Source: Candidatus Trichorickettsia mobilis | GTDB lineage: Bacteria; Pseudomonadota; Alphaproteobacteria; Rickettsiales; Rickettsiaceae | NCBI RefSeq assembly: GCF_034366785.1 | Contig: NZ_CP112932.1 | Coordinates: 1,052,501 to 1,116,500 of the forward strand | Reading direction: 5' to 3' | DNA: 64,000 nucleotides | Translations under genes and position numbers: made by a program | Shown: positions 37,673 to 47,152 of the stretch, piece after piece | How the letters are laid out: every line of letters starts with the position of its first letter | Position numbering within the stretch: position 1 is the stretch's first letter | Notes under the pieces: model-generated | The model's input: the letters and a program-made list of their open reading frames with translations, nothing else | The model's database searches: none | What the model was told of the DNA's origin: nothing

Positions 37673-37826
37673 TTAAAGCCTGTCGATCAGTGTATATAAG
37701 AGGTGATTTTGCTCACTCAAAACGCAGGCGAAGTTCTGAAACAAACCAAAATACTCTACGGTACTCGATTTCGTTTTTGTCTGAAAAATTCCTCTCTTAT
37801 ATCTAACTGATCTGATAGGCTCTTAA
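37673..37826. repeat. Palindromic element, stem type B (copy B3)
   Basis: About 154 bp, between obgE and tlc on the minus strand. Arms TTAAAGCCTGTCGATCAGTG and CTGATCTGATAGGCTCTTAA pair with minor differences. The core AACGCAGGCGAAGTTCTG ... GGTACTCGATTTCG matches A1 and B1. It ends 27 bp upstream of the tlc start, so it would lie in the tlc leader or promoter region. Confidence 0.88.
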
Positions 37827-37968
37827 ATTAACGGATGTTAAAAAAGATTAGCTATTTTTAGCAGTCGCTTTATAATCTAAAGCTCACAGAGCTCAGTAAA
37901 ACTAAGCTTCTTCTATGATACCATGCTATCTTTGTCAACAGCAATTTAACTTTACTAATAAAAAAGAA

Positions 37969-38994
<1,026 letters not shown>

Positions 38995-39080
38995 TTATTT
39001 ATAATAAAGCTTTTAGATTTTATGTAGTTCTTCATGTCTAGCATTACTTATGACACTATACATCAATAACTGAAAATACT

Positions 39081-39452
39081 TCAAATTATAATTTCTAATT
39101 TTTTGCTTATATCATTACTTTTATCGCTGTGATCTTTGCTCTTTCTGTAGTATTGCTGATTTTTAGGCGATTTAGTTTGGGATTTATGTAATTTAATAAT
39201 CTTTTTAGCTAATTTAATTACAAATGATGGTTCTATACCGGCTTCAATACATAATTCTTGAAAATATTCACTTCCTCCAAAAATCCAGGCTTTTGCTTCC
39301 ATTTCTAGTTTTTTTGCTTCGCGAAGATTTGAAGTATTAGTAGCGTCGATGATTGCTTGAGTAATAATTGCTTTTCGCAAACTAATATCAGGGGAAACTT
39401 CATATGATTTTAAGCGTTCGAAAGGAGCTTGGAATTTGATTACATTTGACAT
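39081..39452 (-). CDS. Conserved small protein of unknown function
   Basis: 123 residues. The central part, AKKLEMEAKAWIFGGSEYFQ then ELCIEAGIEPSFVIKLAKKI, resembles an 'EA..W.FG.SEDF..VC..AGLDP..VR' motif that I associate with Rickettsiales and phage proteins of unknown role. The C-terminal tail is Lys/Ser/Asn-rich (KSPKNQQYYRKSKDHS) and looks disordered and basic. It has no membrane helix or signal. It stands alone upstream of obgE on the same strand. The function is not recognised; nucleic-acid contact by the basic tail is only a guess. Confidence 0.65.
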   Translation of the reverse strand: MSNVIKFQAPFERLKSYEVSPDISLRKAIITQAIIDATNTSNLREAKKLEMEAKAWIFGGSEYFQELCIEAGIEPSFVIKLAKKIIKLHKSQTKSPKNQQYYRKSKDHSDKSNDISKKLEIII

Positions 39453-39762
39453 AATAATATCCGATAATAAATTTAAACAACATTATAATATAGAATCTAT
39501 GTAATCTATAATGTATTTTTTTAAAAGCAAAACAATCTTTGGTTGTATTGTTTGATAAGATTGAAGTTATAATATAACGATTTTTAGCTTAATGCTAAGA
39601 GGATAGATGTATGTAAATAGATGTCTGAGCTTTAATCTTGAGTTAAAGTTGAAAACCTAACTGGTGGTGTTTTGGTAATTGGAGTAAAGAAAAGATAAAA
39701 ATAGCATGGCTTAAATCGTGAGGTACTAGCTTTTTGATCTGTTTATACGTTAGACCTCTTTC
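39453..39762. other. Spacer, no gene recognised
   Basis: 310 bp of AT-rich sequence between the 123-residue protein gene and the truncated B4 repeat. It includes a short TAGACCTCTT fragment (39751-39760) identical to a type A element end, fused to the B4 arm. The promoter of the minus-strand gene at 39452 should lie here. Confidence 0.4.
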
Positions 39763-39870
39763 AGAGCTTGTCAGATCAGTAGATATAAAAGGTAATTTTG
39801 CTCACTCAAAACGCAGGCGAAGTTCCGAAACAAACTAAAAGACTGCTTGTGGTACTCGAATCAAAGTACG
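39763..39870. repeat. Palindromic element, stem type B, right arm missing (copy B4)
   Basis: The left arm AGAGCTTGTCAGATCAG and core (AACGCAGGCGAAGTTCCG, GACTGCTTGTGGTACTCGA) are present. The right arm is absent; the sequence instead runs ATCAAAGTACGTTGCGGATAC, a core-like piece of another element. It stops 9 bp from the stop codon of the gene at 39880. Confidence 0.8.
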
Positions 39871-39879
39871 TTGCGGATA

Positions 39880-40110
39880 CTAATACGATATTTTAAACTT
39901 TTTTCTTGGAGGAATAAAGACAGTTTTATTTTCTGTTGGCACATCATCATTACTTGGTGCTTTTTCCATAATTCCAACATACCAGTTTGTATTGCGTACT
40001 AAACTAATGATATTCCAGCCGTCATCCATATCTTTTTTAATACGTTCTAAATCAGCGGGATTATCGACAAAAGAAATTAATTTTTGTGCAGCACGATTTT
40101 TTGATGACAT
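39880..40110 (-). CDS. Small protein resembling Rickettsia DUF2674
   Basis: 76 residues. The segment DMDDGWNIISLVRNTNWYVG then IMEKA, and the C-terminal VFIPPRKKFKISY, match the layout of the short Rickettsia DUF2674 proteins as I remember them (a 'GW.I..L......YVGIMEK ... IPPRKK' pattern). No enzymatic motif, signal or membrane helix is seen. It follows the flagellin gene on the same strand, but a strong terminator lies between, so it is probably transcribed separately. Confidence 0.65.
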   Translation of the reverse strand: MSSKNRAAQKLISFVDNPADLERIKKDMDDGWNIISLVRNTNWYVGIMEKAPSNDDVPTENKTVFIPPRKKFKISY

Positions 40111-40186
40111 AGGTTTAATCAGTTAAGTTAATTATTATTTAGATATTATCTGCAAATCTTGTTTTTGTCACTTGTTAAATAAAAAT

Positions 40187-40218
40187 AAAAGGCTCTGCCT
40201 TTAGCAGCAGAACCTTTT
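40187..40218. terminator. Terminator after flagellin gene
   Basis: A 12-bp stem (AAAAGGCTCTGC / GCAGAACCTTTT, one wobble pair) with an 8-base loop, flanked by A and T runs on both sides. It lies 33 bp after the flagellin stop and is suitable as a bidirectional intrinsic terminator. Confidence 0.88.
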
Positions 40219-40250
40219 ATTTAATAGAGTATTAAATTAATATTCAATAA

Positions 40251-41078
40251 TTAATCTAGTAATCTACCTGTTTCTTGTACTAGTCTATCTGCTAATACTA
40301 CAGTAGCAATAGCGCCTTTAATACGAGCTACTGACTCTTTAAAGTTATTTGAATCATCTTCGTAATTGGTGTTCAAATAACCATTAGCTGCGTCATCCTG
40401 TACTTGAATAGAGTTTGATAAAGCAGCAGAAGCATTTTTCAAGCTTTCAATTTGTCCACCAATTGATGATAAACCATTGGTTACTATGTCACCTACTGTA
40501 GTTGCAATAAGAGTTTGAGCTAAAACTTGGTTAGCAGCAGTAGTTAAGTCACCTGCGTTACCAGCATCTAACTTTGTGGTAGCTGCTTTTAGAGCAGGAG
40601 CACTGACTTTAATAATATCAGTCATTAATATCCCAACTCTAACGTCTAGTGGAGCAGCTGCTACAGAGGCTGCAACGTTATCATCAAAGAGAATTCTACC
40701 ATCAAAAGTAGCTCCTACAAACTGACGGTTAAGGTCAGTAGTATTAGCTTGATATAATGCATCTAGAGCAGCTAAAGTTGTAGGGTTTGCGGTATTAGCT
40801 TGAGCAATAATATCCTGTAGTCCTACAAGCTGTTGCTTTCCTGCTAATAATATTGACTGAGCAACTTTAAGCAGATTAATACCATAAGAAGCACTTTTAG
40901 AAACGCTTTTAAGCACAGATGCTGTATCACGTAACTGAGCACCTACCACATAATCTACGATATTAGCTTTACTTCTATCGCCAGTAGCTAAACGCTCACC
41001 GCTTTCACGTAATTTTACGGTAGCTGATTTCATTGCATAGCCAGCGATTTGGCTAATTGGATTAATAAAATCGGTCAT
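40251..41078 (-). CDS. Flagellin-like protein
   Basis: 275 residues. The N-terminal D0/D1 flagellin helices are visible in ATVKLRESGERLATGDRSKA, QLRDTASVLKSVSKSASYGI, NLLKVAQSILLAGKQQL and TDLNRQFVGATFDGRILFDD. The C-terminal D1/D0 region has LSSIGGQIESLKNASAALSN, NTNYEDDSNNFKESVARIKG and VVLADRLVQETGRLLD. The middle variable domain is very short. No signal peptide, as expected for type III export. AAGGAGAATAGGTAAT gives a strong RBS. A consensus sigma-54 promoter stands 171 bp upstream. No other flagellar gene is in the window. It could build a filament or be a co-opted orphan. Confidence 0.88.
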   Translation of the reverse strand: MTDFINPISQIAGYAMKSATVKLRESGERLATGDRSKANIVDYVVGAQLRDTASVLKSVSKSASYGINLLKVAQSILLAGKQQLVGLQDIIAQANTANPTTLAALDALYQANTTDLNRQFVGATFDGRILFDDNVAASVAAAPLDVRVGILMTDIIKVSAPALKAATTKLDAGNAGDLTTAANQVLAQTLIATTVGDIVTNGLSSIGGQIESLKNASAALSNSIQVQDDAANGYLNTNYEDDSNNFKESVARIKGAIATVVLADRLVQETGRLLD

Positions 41079-41248
41079 ATTACCTATTCTCCTTTTAAAG
41101 ATTTATAATTAAGCTTATTGAGCCATTATAAATTTATTATTATATTTAATAATGAATTTATATTAACTCACTAAGATATATTTGCACTTTCAGTAATCTA
41201 AATGATTTTAGATTCTGAGAATGCGTAAATATCTTAATTAATATATTA

Positions 41249-41265
41249 AGCAAAACTCGTGCCAA
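41249..41265 (-). promoter_or_regulatory. Sigma-54 (RpoN) promoter of the flagellin gene
   Basis: On the minus strand the sequence reads TTGGCACGAGTTTTGCT. This is an exact fit to the -24/-12 consensus YTGGCACG-N4-TTGCW. Transcription would begin near 41238 and give a leader of about 160 nt before the flagellin ATG at 41078. Flagellin genes of other alphaproteobacteria (Caulobacter) are sigma-54 dependent, which supports the reading. Confidence 0.85.
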
Positions 41266-41770
41266 ACTTCATTATTTTTCGACTAATGATGAAAAGATTT
41301 ATCCTCAATGTAGTATTTTAGCATACTCATTGTTGATATAAGGAGATAGGGATTATGTGAATGACTATTGTAAGTGAGAGCTATCTTAACTTACCACATT
41401 ACACCCAGTCATTAACTATAATTCTAATAAAATTTAAATAATCTAGGTTTAAACTTTATCGCTATGAATTGCATTAAATAGTAGGTCAAAAGTAGGTGAT
41501 AACTTATAAGCAGCCCGCTGTGCTTAACTTTAACTATTTTTTCGACATTTTAATAACCTTTTGAATTTTTTATAATTATGAATATATTTTTCTATATATT
41601 TCCATATACATAACATATTTTATTATAAATATCAATAGTTTTTTATATAAATATATAAATAATTTCAAATATTCTTATTTTAATACCTAATGCATGCCAA
41701 AATCTTGTGAATTGTGAATGAAGAGTTGGAAGGGGATACTGTAAGGAGTATATTATGATGGTATGAGTTG
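41266..41770. other. Long flagellin upstream region, no gene recognised
   Basis: 505 bp of very AT-rich sequence. No convincing reading frame. Enhancer sites for a sigma-54 activator would be expected roughly 100 bp upstream of the promoter, but I cannot assign one. Around 41360-41400 short direct and inverted words occur (AAGTGAGAGCTATCTTAACTT) without clear meaning. Confidence 0.35.
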
Positions 41771-41880
41771 AGGTGATCACTTTGTCTATACAAAGTTATC
41801 ACCTTAACTTTAGTCATAGCAGACATAGCTGTTCTATCATCGACATTACCTTTTGTTGGTACTACAGCTTGTATAGTTCA
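41771..41880 (-). pseudogene. Possible IS982-type transposase scrap with hairpin
   Basis: The minus strand reads VVPTKGNVDDRTAMSAMTK, which resembles the 'TKGNVDDRKP' segment of IS982 transposases. Nothing else of the protein is visible. The left part (41771-41804) is an imperfect 14-bp palindrome AGGTGATCACTTTG/CAAAGTTATCACCT, downstream of grxD. It is too short for a firm assignment. Confidence 0.3.
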
Positions 41881-41906
41881 GTCAGTAAGCTTGGGGCGAT
41901 AAATTT

Positions 41907-42239
41907 TTATTGAGATAGAATGTTTTTTGCTTGCAGCAATGCGGTGAGTTCGTTGGTATCGTACATTTCCTTGATAATATCGCAGCCGCCGATAAATTCA
42001 CCTTTAATGTATATTTGGGGGATAGTAGGCCAATTGCTAAAATCTTTGATTGCTTGACGTAAAGCTGGGGAAGTGAGTATATTAATACCTTTGAATGGTA
42101 CGCCAAGTTTTTTAAATATCGATACTACTACATTAGAGAAACCACATTCTGGAAAATCTGTGGTACCTTTAATAAATAATACTATATCGTTGTTGGTAAT
42201 TTCATTTTGGATATAATCAAAATTTTCATTTGTTGTCAT
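41907..42239 (-). CDS. grxD: Monothiol glutaredoxin (Grx4/GrxD type)
   Basis: A 110-residue CGFS-type glutaredoxin that binds and hands over [2Fe-2S] clusters together with glutathione. Motifs: IVLFIKGTTDFPECGFSNVV with the single active Cys of CGFS, WPTIPQIYIKGEFIGGCDII (cis-Pro loop and glutathione-binding GGCD). ATG at 42239 fits homologues; an in-frame ATG at 42251 would add MVLI. It diverges from nth with 50 bp between starts. Confidence 0.95.
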   Translation of the reverse strand: MTTNENFDYIQNEITNNDIVLFIKGTTDFPECGFSNVVVSIFKKLGVPFKGINILTSPALRQAIKDFSNWPTIPQIYIKGEFIGGCDIIKEMYDTNELTALLQAKNILSQ

Positions 42240-42289
42240 AATTAAAACCATGATAAAGATTATATCTAATTGCCAGAAATTTTATCATT

Positions 42290-42928
42290 ATGCAAGCTAA
42301 AATCGTTGAGCAAATATTTAGTAAGCTCCATGAACATAACCAAAACCCGGCTACAGAATTAAAATATAATAATAATTTTACATTATTAGTTGCAGTGGTA
42401 TTATCAGCACAAGCTACTGATGTGAGTGTTAATAAGGCGACTAGTGATTTATTTTTATATTATAATAGCCCAGAAAAAATGTTGGCTTTGGGTGAAGATG
42501 GACTCAAAAATTATATCAGAACAATAGGTTTGTATCATACTAAGGCGGCAAATATTATAAAAACTTGCCAAGCGCTGATTGAAAGGCATAACGGACAGGT
42601 GCCGGCATCATTTGAGGAATTAATAAAATTGCCTGGTGTCGGAGTTAAAACCGCAAATGTAATTTTAAATTGTGCATTTGATCAACCAACTATTGCGGTG
42701 GATACTCATGTATTTCGTGTGTCCAAGAGGCTGGGGTTAACACATGCAAAACAGCATAAGCAAGTGGGAGTAGAGTTATTACAAATAATTCCACTAAAAT
42801 GGCAAAAAATTGCCCATCATTTATTGATTTTACATGGTCGTTATATTTGCAAAGCACGAAGTCCTGACTGTAAGAATTGTTGTATACAGGAATATTGTGA
42901 GTATTATAAAAAAATTTACGGCAAATAA
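42290..42928 (+). CDS. nth: Endonuclease III
   Basis: A 212-residue DNA glycosylase/AP lyase for oxidised pyrimidines. Helix-hairpin-helix [14 protein letters not shown] with catalytic Lys120, then [14 protein letters not shown] with Asp138. The C-terminal Cys cluster [17 protein letters not shown] coordinates the 4Fe-4S centre. Its TAA stop is followed at once by palindromic element C2, whose first bases are another TAG. Confidence 0.97.
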   Translation: MQAKIVEQIFSKLHEHNQNPATELKYNNNFTLLVAVVLSAQATDVSVNKATSDLFLYYNSPEKMLALGEDGLKNYIRTIGLYHTKAANIIKTCQALIERHNGQVPASFEELIKLPGVGVKTANVILNCAFDQPTIAVDTHVFRVSKRLGLTHAKQHKQVGVELLQIIPLKWQKIAHHLLILHGRYICKARSPDCKNCCIQEYCEYYKKIYGK

Positions 42929-43074
42929 TAGACTTCTCTCACAAACTCATTCTGGCTGGTGATTTTGTCGTTGAAACTTGTCTTCGGTCCTCACGTACTT
43001 CTGTATGCTGCGGTCCTCGACTGCGTTTCGCCTAAAAATCCCTCAGCCATTTCCAAGTTTGTGAGAGAAGTCTA
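42929..43074. repeat. Palindromic element, stem type C (copy C2)
   Basis: 146 bp. Arms TAGACTTCTCTCACAAACTC and AAGTTTGTGAGAGAAGTCTA are near-exact complements. The core (CTTGTCTTCGGTCCTCACGTA ... CTCGACTGCGTTTCGCC, each given in part) is like that of A and B elements but more diverged. It fills the spacer between nth and the esterase gene, touching the nth stop. Confidence 0.9.
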
Positions 43075-43095
43075 ATTTAAAAAATAAAGGATCGT

Positions 43096-43746
43096 ATGAA
43101 ACATCTCGAAATTTTGCCATATCCAGAAGTTAAACCTATAACAGATACTGCGAAAAGATTGGTGGTATTTTTGCATGGTCTTGGTTCTGATGGGCATGAT
43201 CTGATTAGTTTGACACCTTTAATGCAAGATATTTTGCCTGATTGTCATTTTATTTCACCGCATGCAGTACAACCGTTTGACATGGCGCCGTACGGCAGGC
43301 AGTGGTTTAGTTTGAATGATCGGACGCTAGAGAAAATGCAGCAATTAATTATTCCTAGTGCTGAATTATTGACAAAAATAATTATTGATAAACAACAACA
43401 ACTAAATTTAACTAATCGTGAGACCATAATCATTGGTTTTTCGCAAGGTACAATGATTGGTCTATATCTTACCTTAATACAAGAGCAACCTTTTGCCAGC
43501 ATGATTGGTTTTTCAGGGAAGTTAATCAATCCTGCTGCTTGCATTAATAAAAAAACTCCGATCTGTTTAATTCATGGAGATGCTGATGAGGTAGTAGATA
43601 TTAGCGAGATGTCAAATATTGTTGATTATCTAGCGCGGCATAATATAAAATACTCAAGCTTAACAGTGCCAAATCTAACGCATTCAATTGATGCTAGTGG
43701 GATTGAGTATGCCCTAAAATTTATAAGCGATAGTACGGAAGTATAA
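43096..43746 (+). CDS. Carboxylesterase/phospholipase (EstB/YpfH type)
   Basis: A 216-residue alpha/beta hydrolase of the phospholipase/carboxylesterase family. [17 protein letters not shown] is the oxyanion segment. The nucleophile is Ser116 in [14 protein letters not shown], with probable Asp164 ([10 protein letters not shown]) and His196 ([10 protein letters not shown]). AAAGG precedes the ATG. It ends 2 bp before glyA, so the two genes are probably one transcription unit. Confidence 0.93.
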   Translation: MKHLEILPYPEVKPITDTAKRLVVFLHGLGSDGHDLISLTPLMQDILPDCHFISPHAVQPFDMAPYGRQWFSLNDRTLEKMQQLIIPSAELLTKIIIDKQQQLNLTNRETIIIGFSQGTMIGLYLTLIQEQPFASMIGFSGKLINPAACINKKTPICLIHGDADEVVDISEMSNIVDYLARHNIKYSSLTVPNLTHSIDASGIEYALKFISDSTEV

Positions 43747-43748
43747 AT

Positions 43749-45008
43749 ATGAATAACATAAACCAGACTTTACTTGCAGTGGATCCAGCCATTGCTGCGA
43801 TCATTGATTCAGAATATGCAAGACAGCGTGATTGTATTGAGCTTATCGCTTCAGAAAATTTTGCCAGTGCTGCGGTAAGAGCTGCACAAGGTTCAATCTT
43901 AACTAATAAATATGCGGAAGGGTATCCCGGTAAACGTTATTATTGTGGTTGTCAAGAAGTTGATAAAATTGAAAGATTAGCAATTGAACGAGCGAAAAAA
44001 CTATTTGGTTGTGAATATGCAAATGTTCAGCCGCATTCCGGTTCACAAGCTAATCAAGCAGTATTTTTGGCGTTATTACAACCGGGAGATACAATACTTA
44101 GCATGTCTATGGATAGTGGTGGGCATTTAACTCATGGGGCATTGCCTAATATGTCCGGAAAATGGTTTAAAGCAGTCCATTATGGAGTAGATCCTGAATC
44201 TGAATTAATCGACTATGATCAAGTCGAGATTTTAGCAAAGCTTCATCGCCCTAAATTAATAATTGCTGGCTATTCTGCTTACACACGTAAATTAGACTTC
44301 GCTAAATTTAGGGCTATAGCTGATCTAGTTGGAGCATATTTTATGGCTGATATTGCGCACATAGCGGGATTAGTAGCGGCTGGTTTTCATCAAAGTCCGT
44401 TAACTTATGCTGATGTGGTGACTTCTACTACTCATAAAACTTTGCGTGGTCCACGTGGTGGAATTATTTTATCAAATGATCAGGAGATTGCTAAAAAGAT
44501 TGACTCCGCACTTTTTCCTGGCTTGCAAGGAGGTCCATTGATACATGTAATTGCAGCTAAGGCTGTAGCTTTTGTTGAGGCGTTGCATGATGATTATCGC
44601 CAATATATCCAGCAAGTTTTGCTTAATGCAAGAATTTTGGGTGAAACTTTACAAAAGAATGGTTATAAAATATTGACTGGTGGTACTGATAATCACATGG
44701 TTATTGTCGATTTACGGAAACAGAATATTACTGGTAAAATTGCCGCTGAATCATTAGATCGAGCTGGAATTGCTTGTAATAAAAATAATATTCCCTTTGA
44801 TACTACTTCACCCTTTGTTACCTCAGGTATCAGGTTAGGTAGCCCTGCTTGTACGACTAGAGGATTTAAAGAACAGGAATTTATCCAGGTTGGTGAGTTG
44901 ATTAGCAATATTTTACATGGAATAACTAATAATACTCAGGATAATTCTGCAATAGAACGTCAGGTGCTGGAAAAAGTTTTAACACTTACCAAACAGTTTC
45001 AGTTATAG
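43749..45008 (+). CDS. glyA: Serine hydroxymethyltransferase
   Basis: A 419-residue PLP enzyme that converts serine plus tetrahydrofolate to glycine plus methylene-THF, feeding one-carbon metabolism. Motifs: [44 protein letters not shown], and the PLP lysine Lys230 in [14 protein letters not shown]. Length is normal. It directly follows the esterase gene. Confidence 0.98.
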   Translation: MNNINQTLLAVDPAIAAIIDSEYARQRDCIELIASENFASAAVRAAQGSILTNKYAEGYPGKRYYCGCQEVDKIERLAIERAKKLFGCEYANVQPHSGSQANQAVFLALLQPGDTILSMSMDSGGHLTHGALPNMSGKWFKAVHYGVDPESELIDYDQVEILAKLHRPKLIIAGYSAYTRKLDFAKFRAIADLVGAYFMADIAHIAGLVAAGFHQSPLTYADVVTSTTHKTLRGPRGGIILSNDQEIAKKIDSALFPGLQGGPLIHVIAAKAVAFVEALHDDYRQYIQQVLLNARILGETLQKNGYKILTGGTDNHMVIVDLRKQNITGKIAAESLDRAGIACNKNNIPFDTTSPFVTSGIRLGSPACTTRGFKEQEFIQVGELISNILHGITNNTQDNSAIERQVLEKVLTLTKQFQL

Positions 45009-45235
45009 TTTTGGAGAGTGTTTTATGATAGGTTAGAAGTGTTTATAAATTATGATATATGATAATTTAAATTAGTTATTACGATTTAACAGACGCGACA
45101 TTACTTAAAATCACCAAAATCATCTCGGACTTGGCGTTACTTGAACTCGATCCTCTCCTGGACTTGATCGTCATCCCGAACTGACGATGTTAGTTGAAAA
45201 TGATAGCATCAGCAATCTATTTAATATATTAAATT
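45009..45235. other. Spacer with repeat fragments
   Basis: 227 bp between glyA and nrdR. It holds scraps of repeats: GAACTCGATCCTCTCCTGGAC and GTCATCCCGAACTGACGATG (a half-copy of family I). No gene is seen. Confidence 0.4.
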
Positions 45236-45694
45236 ATGAAATGTCCATTTTGCCATCAACCAAATACATTTGTTAAAGATTCTCGCGATACTGAAGAAGG
45301 AAAAACAGTACGTCGTCGACGTTATTGTGAGTTTTGTAAGGGACGGTTTACTACGTTTGAAAGAATACAATTGCGTGAATTATTAGTAGTCAAAAGAACG
45401 GGAGCAAAAAAACCTTTTAATCGTCACAAAATAGAACAATCTATTACTACAGCATTACGTAAACGTAATATATCAAATGACCAGATTATTGCTCTTGCTG
45501 ATAGAATAGTCCTGGAGCTGGAAAGTAGTAATTTGAGAGAAATTCCAACTCGTAAAATTGGTGAAATTATTATGAATGAGCTAGCTAAAATTGATCAGGT
45601 AGCTTATATACGTTTTGCTTCAGTATATAAGGATTTTAGTAGTGCTCGTGATTTCGCCATGTTCATTAGTAAAATAAAACAGAAAACACCTTGA
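45236..45694 (+). CDS. nrdR: Transcriptional repressor NrdR
   Basis: A 152-residue zinc-ribbon plus ATP-cone repressor of ribonucleotide reductase genes. Zinc ligands in MKCPFCHQP, with the second pair in YCEFCKGRF. The RRRYC basic patch binds DNA. ATP-cone segments KKPFNRHKIEQSITTALRKR and VAYIRFASVYKDFSSARDF follow. In many alphaproteobacteria it follows glyA, as it does here. Confidence 0.97.
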   Translation: MKCPFCHQPNTFVKDSRDTEEGKTVRRRRYCEFCKGRFTTFERIQLRELLVVKRTGAKKPFNRHKIEQSITTALRKRNISNDQIIALADRIVLELESSNLREIPTRKIGEIIMNELAKIDQVAYIRFASVYKDFSSARDFAMFISKIKQKTP

Positions 45695-45719
45695 ATAATA
45701 GTTTTGTATCAGGGCTCTA

Positions 45720-45748
45720 TTGACTATTTTCTGTGATTTTGCTATTCT
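45720..45748 (+). promoter_or_regulatory. Sigma-70 promoter upstream of structured RNA
   Basis: TTGACT at 45720-45725, a 17-bp spacer, and TATTCT at 45743-45748. Transcription should start around 45754-45758, exactly where the base of the RNA stem begins. Confidence 0.75.
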
Positions 45749-45754
45749 ATAAGC

Positions 45755-45920
45755 TCCAATGGTGCCTGAAAAACACCATAAGATACACCGGTTTATTCCG
45801 AACCGTTACCCCGGACTCCTTAGGCTTTAAGCTGGGAGTCCCTCTACTATACAATAGTGCCTTGAGCATAAAGGTAGCGGGGCATGAGTGTATCCATGGT
45901 TTTTCAGCTCCCGGCACCAG
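45755..45920 (+). ncRNA. ssrS: Candidate 6S RNA (ssrS)
   Basis: About 165 nt that can fold into one long rod. The closing stem pairs GGTGCCTGAAAAACACC (45761) with GGTTTTTCAGCTCCCGGCACC (45898-45918, split by a bulge). Then GATACAC pairs with GTGTATC, ACCCCG with CGGGGC, and an apical hairpin GGACTCC/GGGAGTCC closes the end. Size, single-rod shape, internal bulges and a strong promoter directly upstream all fit 6S RNA, which binds the RNA polymerase holoenzyme. Small open frames crossing it have no RBS. It is not tmRNA, 4.5S or RNase P RNA by signature. The assignment is structural, not by database match. Confidence 0.55.
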
Positions 45921-45952
45921 ATTTTATCAAGATTAGTAAAGGAGTTTTGGGT

Positions 45953-46141
45953 ATGGAGTATAATTTTATTGCTGATTTGTTAGCCAAGTTTGTCATTTGT
46001 TCTGATTTTATCAAAGCCGCTATTATTATTGATATTGGAATTATTTCAGTCAGTCTGTTTTATTTTATAAAACAGACTATTACTGAGTCAATTAAGTTAA
46101 TTAGAATTTCTAACACTCCTGTGACTAGCAAAATTAATTAA
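45953..46141 (+). CDS. Small membrane protein of unknown function
   Basis: 62 residues, MEYNFIADLLAKFV then a single hydrophobic helix AAIIIDIGIISVSLFYFI and a polar tail. ATG at 45953 has AAAGGAG at good spacing (GTAAAGGAGTTTTGGGTATG), which favours a real gene over the longer frame starting within the RNA. The family is not recognised. It may be read through from the RNA promoter or have its own. Confidence 0.6.
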   Translation: MEYNFIADLLAKFVICSDFIKAAIIIDIGIISVSLFYFIKQTITESIKLIRISNTPVTSKIN

Positions 46142-46230
46142 CGGTTGTCAAAATAATTTTGTATGCAATGCCTAAATATATGGCTTGATTCTTTTGAAAA
46201 ATTAGTGCATATTCTCTTGTTGTTTATATA

Positions 46231-46306
46231 GGGCGATTAGCTCAGTTGGTAGAGCGCCTCGTTTACACCGAGGTGGTCGGCAGTTCGAGTCTGTCATCGC
46301 CCACCA
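46231..46306 (+). tRNA. tRNA-Val(TAC)
   Basis: 76 nt with encoded CCA. The acceptor GGGCGAT pairs with ATCGCCC. The anticodon loop TTTACAC (TAC) lies between CCTCG and CGAGG, and the T-arm is CGGCAGTTCGAGTCTGTC. Confidence 0.98.
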
Positions 46307-46332
46307 ACCCTATTTAATTTTAGTTATATATT

Positions 46333-46863
46333 ATGAAAACTCAAATAAAACAGTGGCTATTTATTGTTACAGGACTCGCTATTATAGGTGGAGGCGTGTT
46401 TTTTGGTAAATTTCAGGTGGTCAACGCTGCCGTCAAAGAAGCCCAGAAATTTGAAGATTGGACTGTTGTTTGTAATAAAGATGAGCAAAAAAAACAGCTT
46501 TGTTTTCTGAGTCAGCAAGTAAGTATTACTAAGGATGATAAAGCGCAAGTTATAGCTGTATACCAAGTCGGTTATTTTGACAAAGAAAAGAAGCTGAAAA
46601 TGATTCAAATATTGCCGTTGGGAGTAAACTTACAAGCTGGTACTTCAATTATTATTGGTAAGGAGAATCTAGTTGCTCCAGGCAAATATAGTTTATGTAC
46701 TGCTGTTGGTTGTCACGCTGTAGCAGAGTTATCGGATAAAGATTTAAATACCATATTTGGTAGTGCTACTAATATGCTAGGGTTTATGAGTGAAGGTAAA
46801 CAGGTTAATTTACCTATTTCAATTAAAGGCTTAAAAGATGGCATAGAAGCTTTGAAGAAATAA
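46333..46863 (+). CDS. Invasion-associated locus B (IalB) family protein
   Basis: 176 residues. The N-terminal hydrophobic segment WLFIVTGLAIIGGGVFFG and the AKFEDWTVVC-like start of the mature domain (AAVKEAQKFEDWTVVC) are typical of IalB proteins. Paired cysteines in VVCNKDEQKKQLCFLSQ and LCTAVGCHAVAEL, and ILPLGVNLQAGTSI, complete the pattern. In Bartonella IalB aids erythrocyte invasion, but members are widespread in alphaproteobacteria, so a host role here is inference. It follows tRNA-Val. Confidence 0.88.
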   Translation: MKTQIKQWLFIVTGLAIIGGGVFFGKFQVVNAAVKEAQKFEDWTVVCNKDEQKKQLCFLSQQVSITKDDKAQVIAVYQVGYFDKEKKLKMIQILPLGVNLQAGTSIIIGKENLVAPGKYSLCTAVGCHAVAELSDKDLNTIFGSATNMLGFMSEGKQVNLPISIKGLKDGIEALKK

Positions 46864-47152
46864 TAAAGTTACAAAGCTTTTAAAGAAGAGCGCCGTTATA
46901 AAAATAGAGCACGTCTTACTTGAGACCATTTATGGTCTCGCAATGACGATTTTTGACACAGCTCATTGAACACTCTCAAAAAATTACCGCGAATAAAATT
47001 TTCCGAAGAAGTCTAATGAAGGAACCAAGTTCTCTGTGGTATCCATAAATCAGTTGTAGTAAGTGAAGAGTGTGGTATCTCTATTCACGTCCCTGGTAAA
47101 TCTTTACCGTATCAGGTATACAGATGGTGAGTTTGACAACAAACTGCTTTCA
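46864..47152. other. Spacer with a family H half-repeat
   Basis: 289 bp. A hairpin-forming fragment TTGAGACCATTTATGGTCTCG and CGCAATGACGA lies at 46919-46951 (family H). The part at 47010-47150 could be decayed coding sequence, but no frame is convincing. Confidence 0.4.

Noticed and set aside
41771-41804. Intrinsic terminator for grxD
   Set aside because: The stem is good, but there is no T tract on the minus-strand side and it lies over 100 bp from the stop.
45733-45936. Open frame of 67 codons on the plus strand
   Set aside because: It overlaps the promoter and the structured RNA candidate; the codon pattern follows the RNA stems, and there is no SD.
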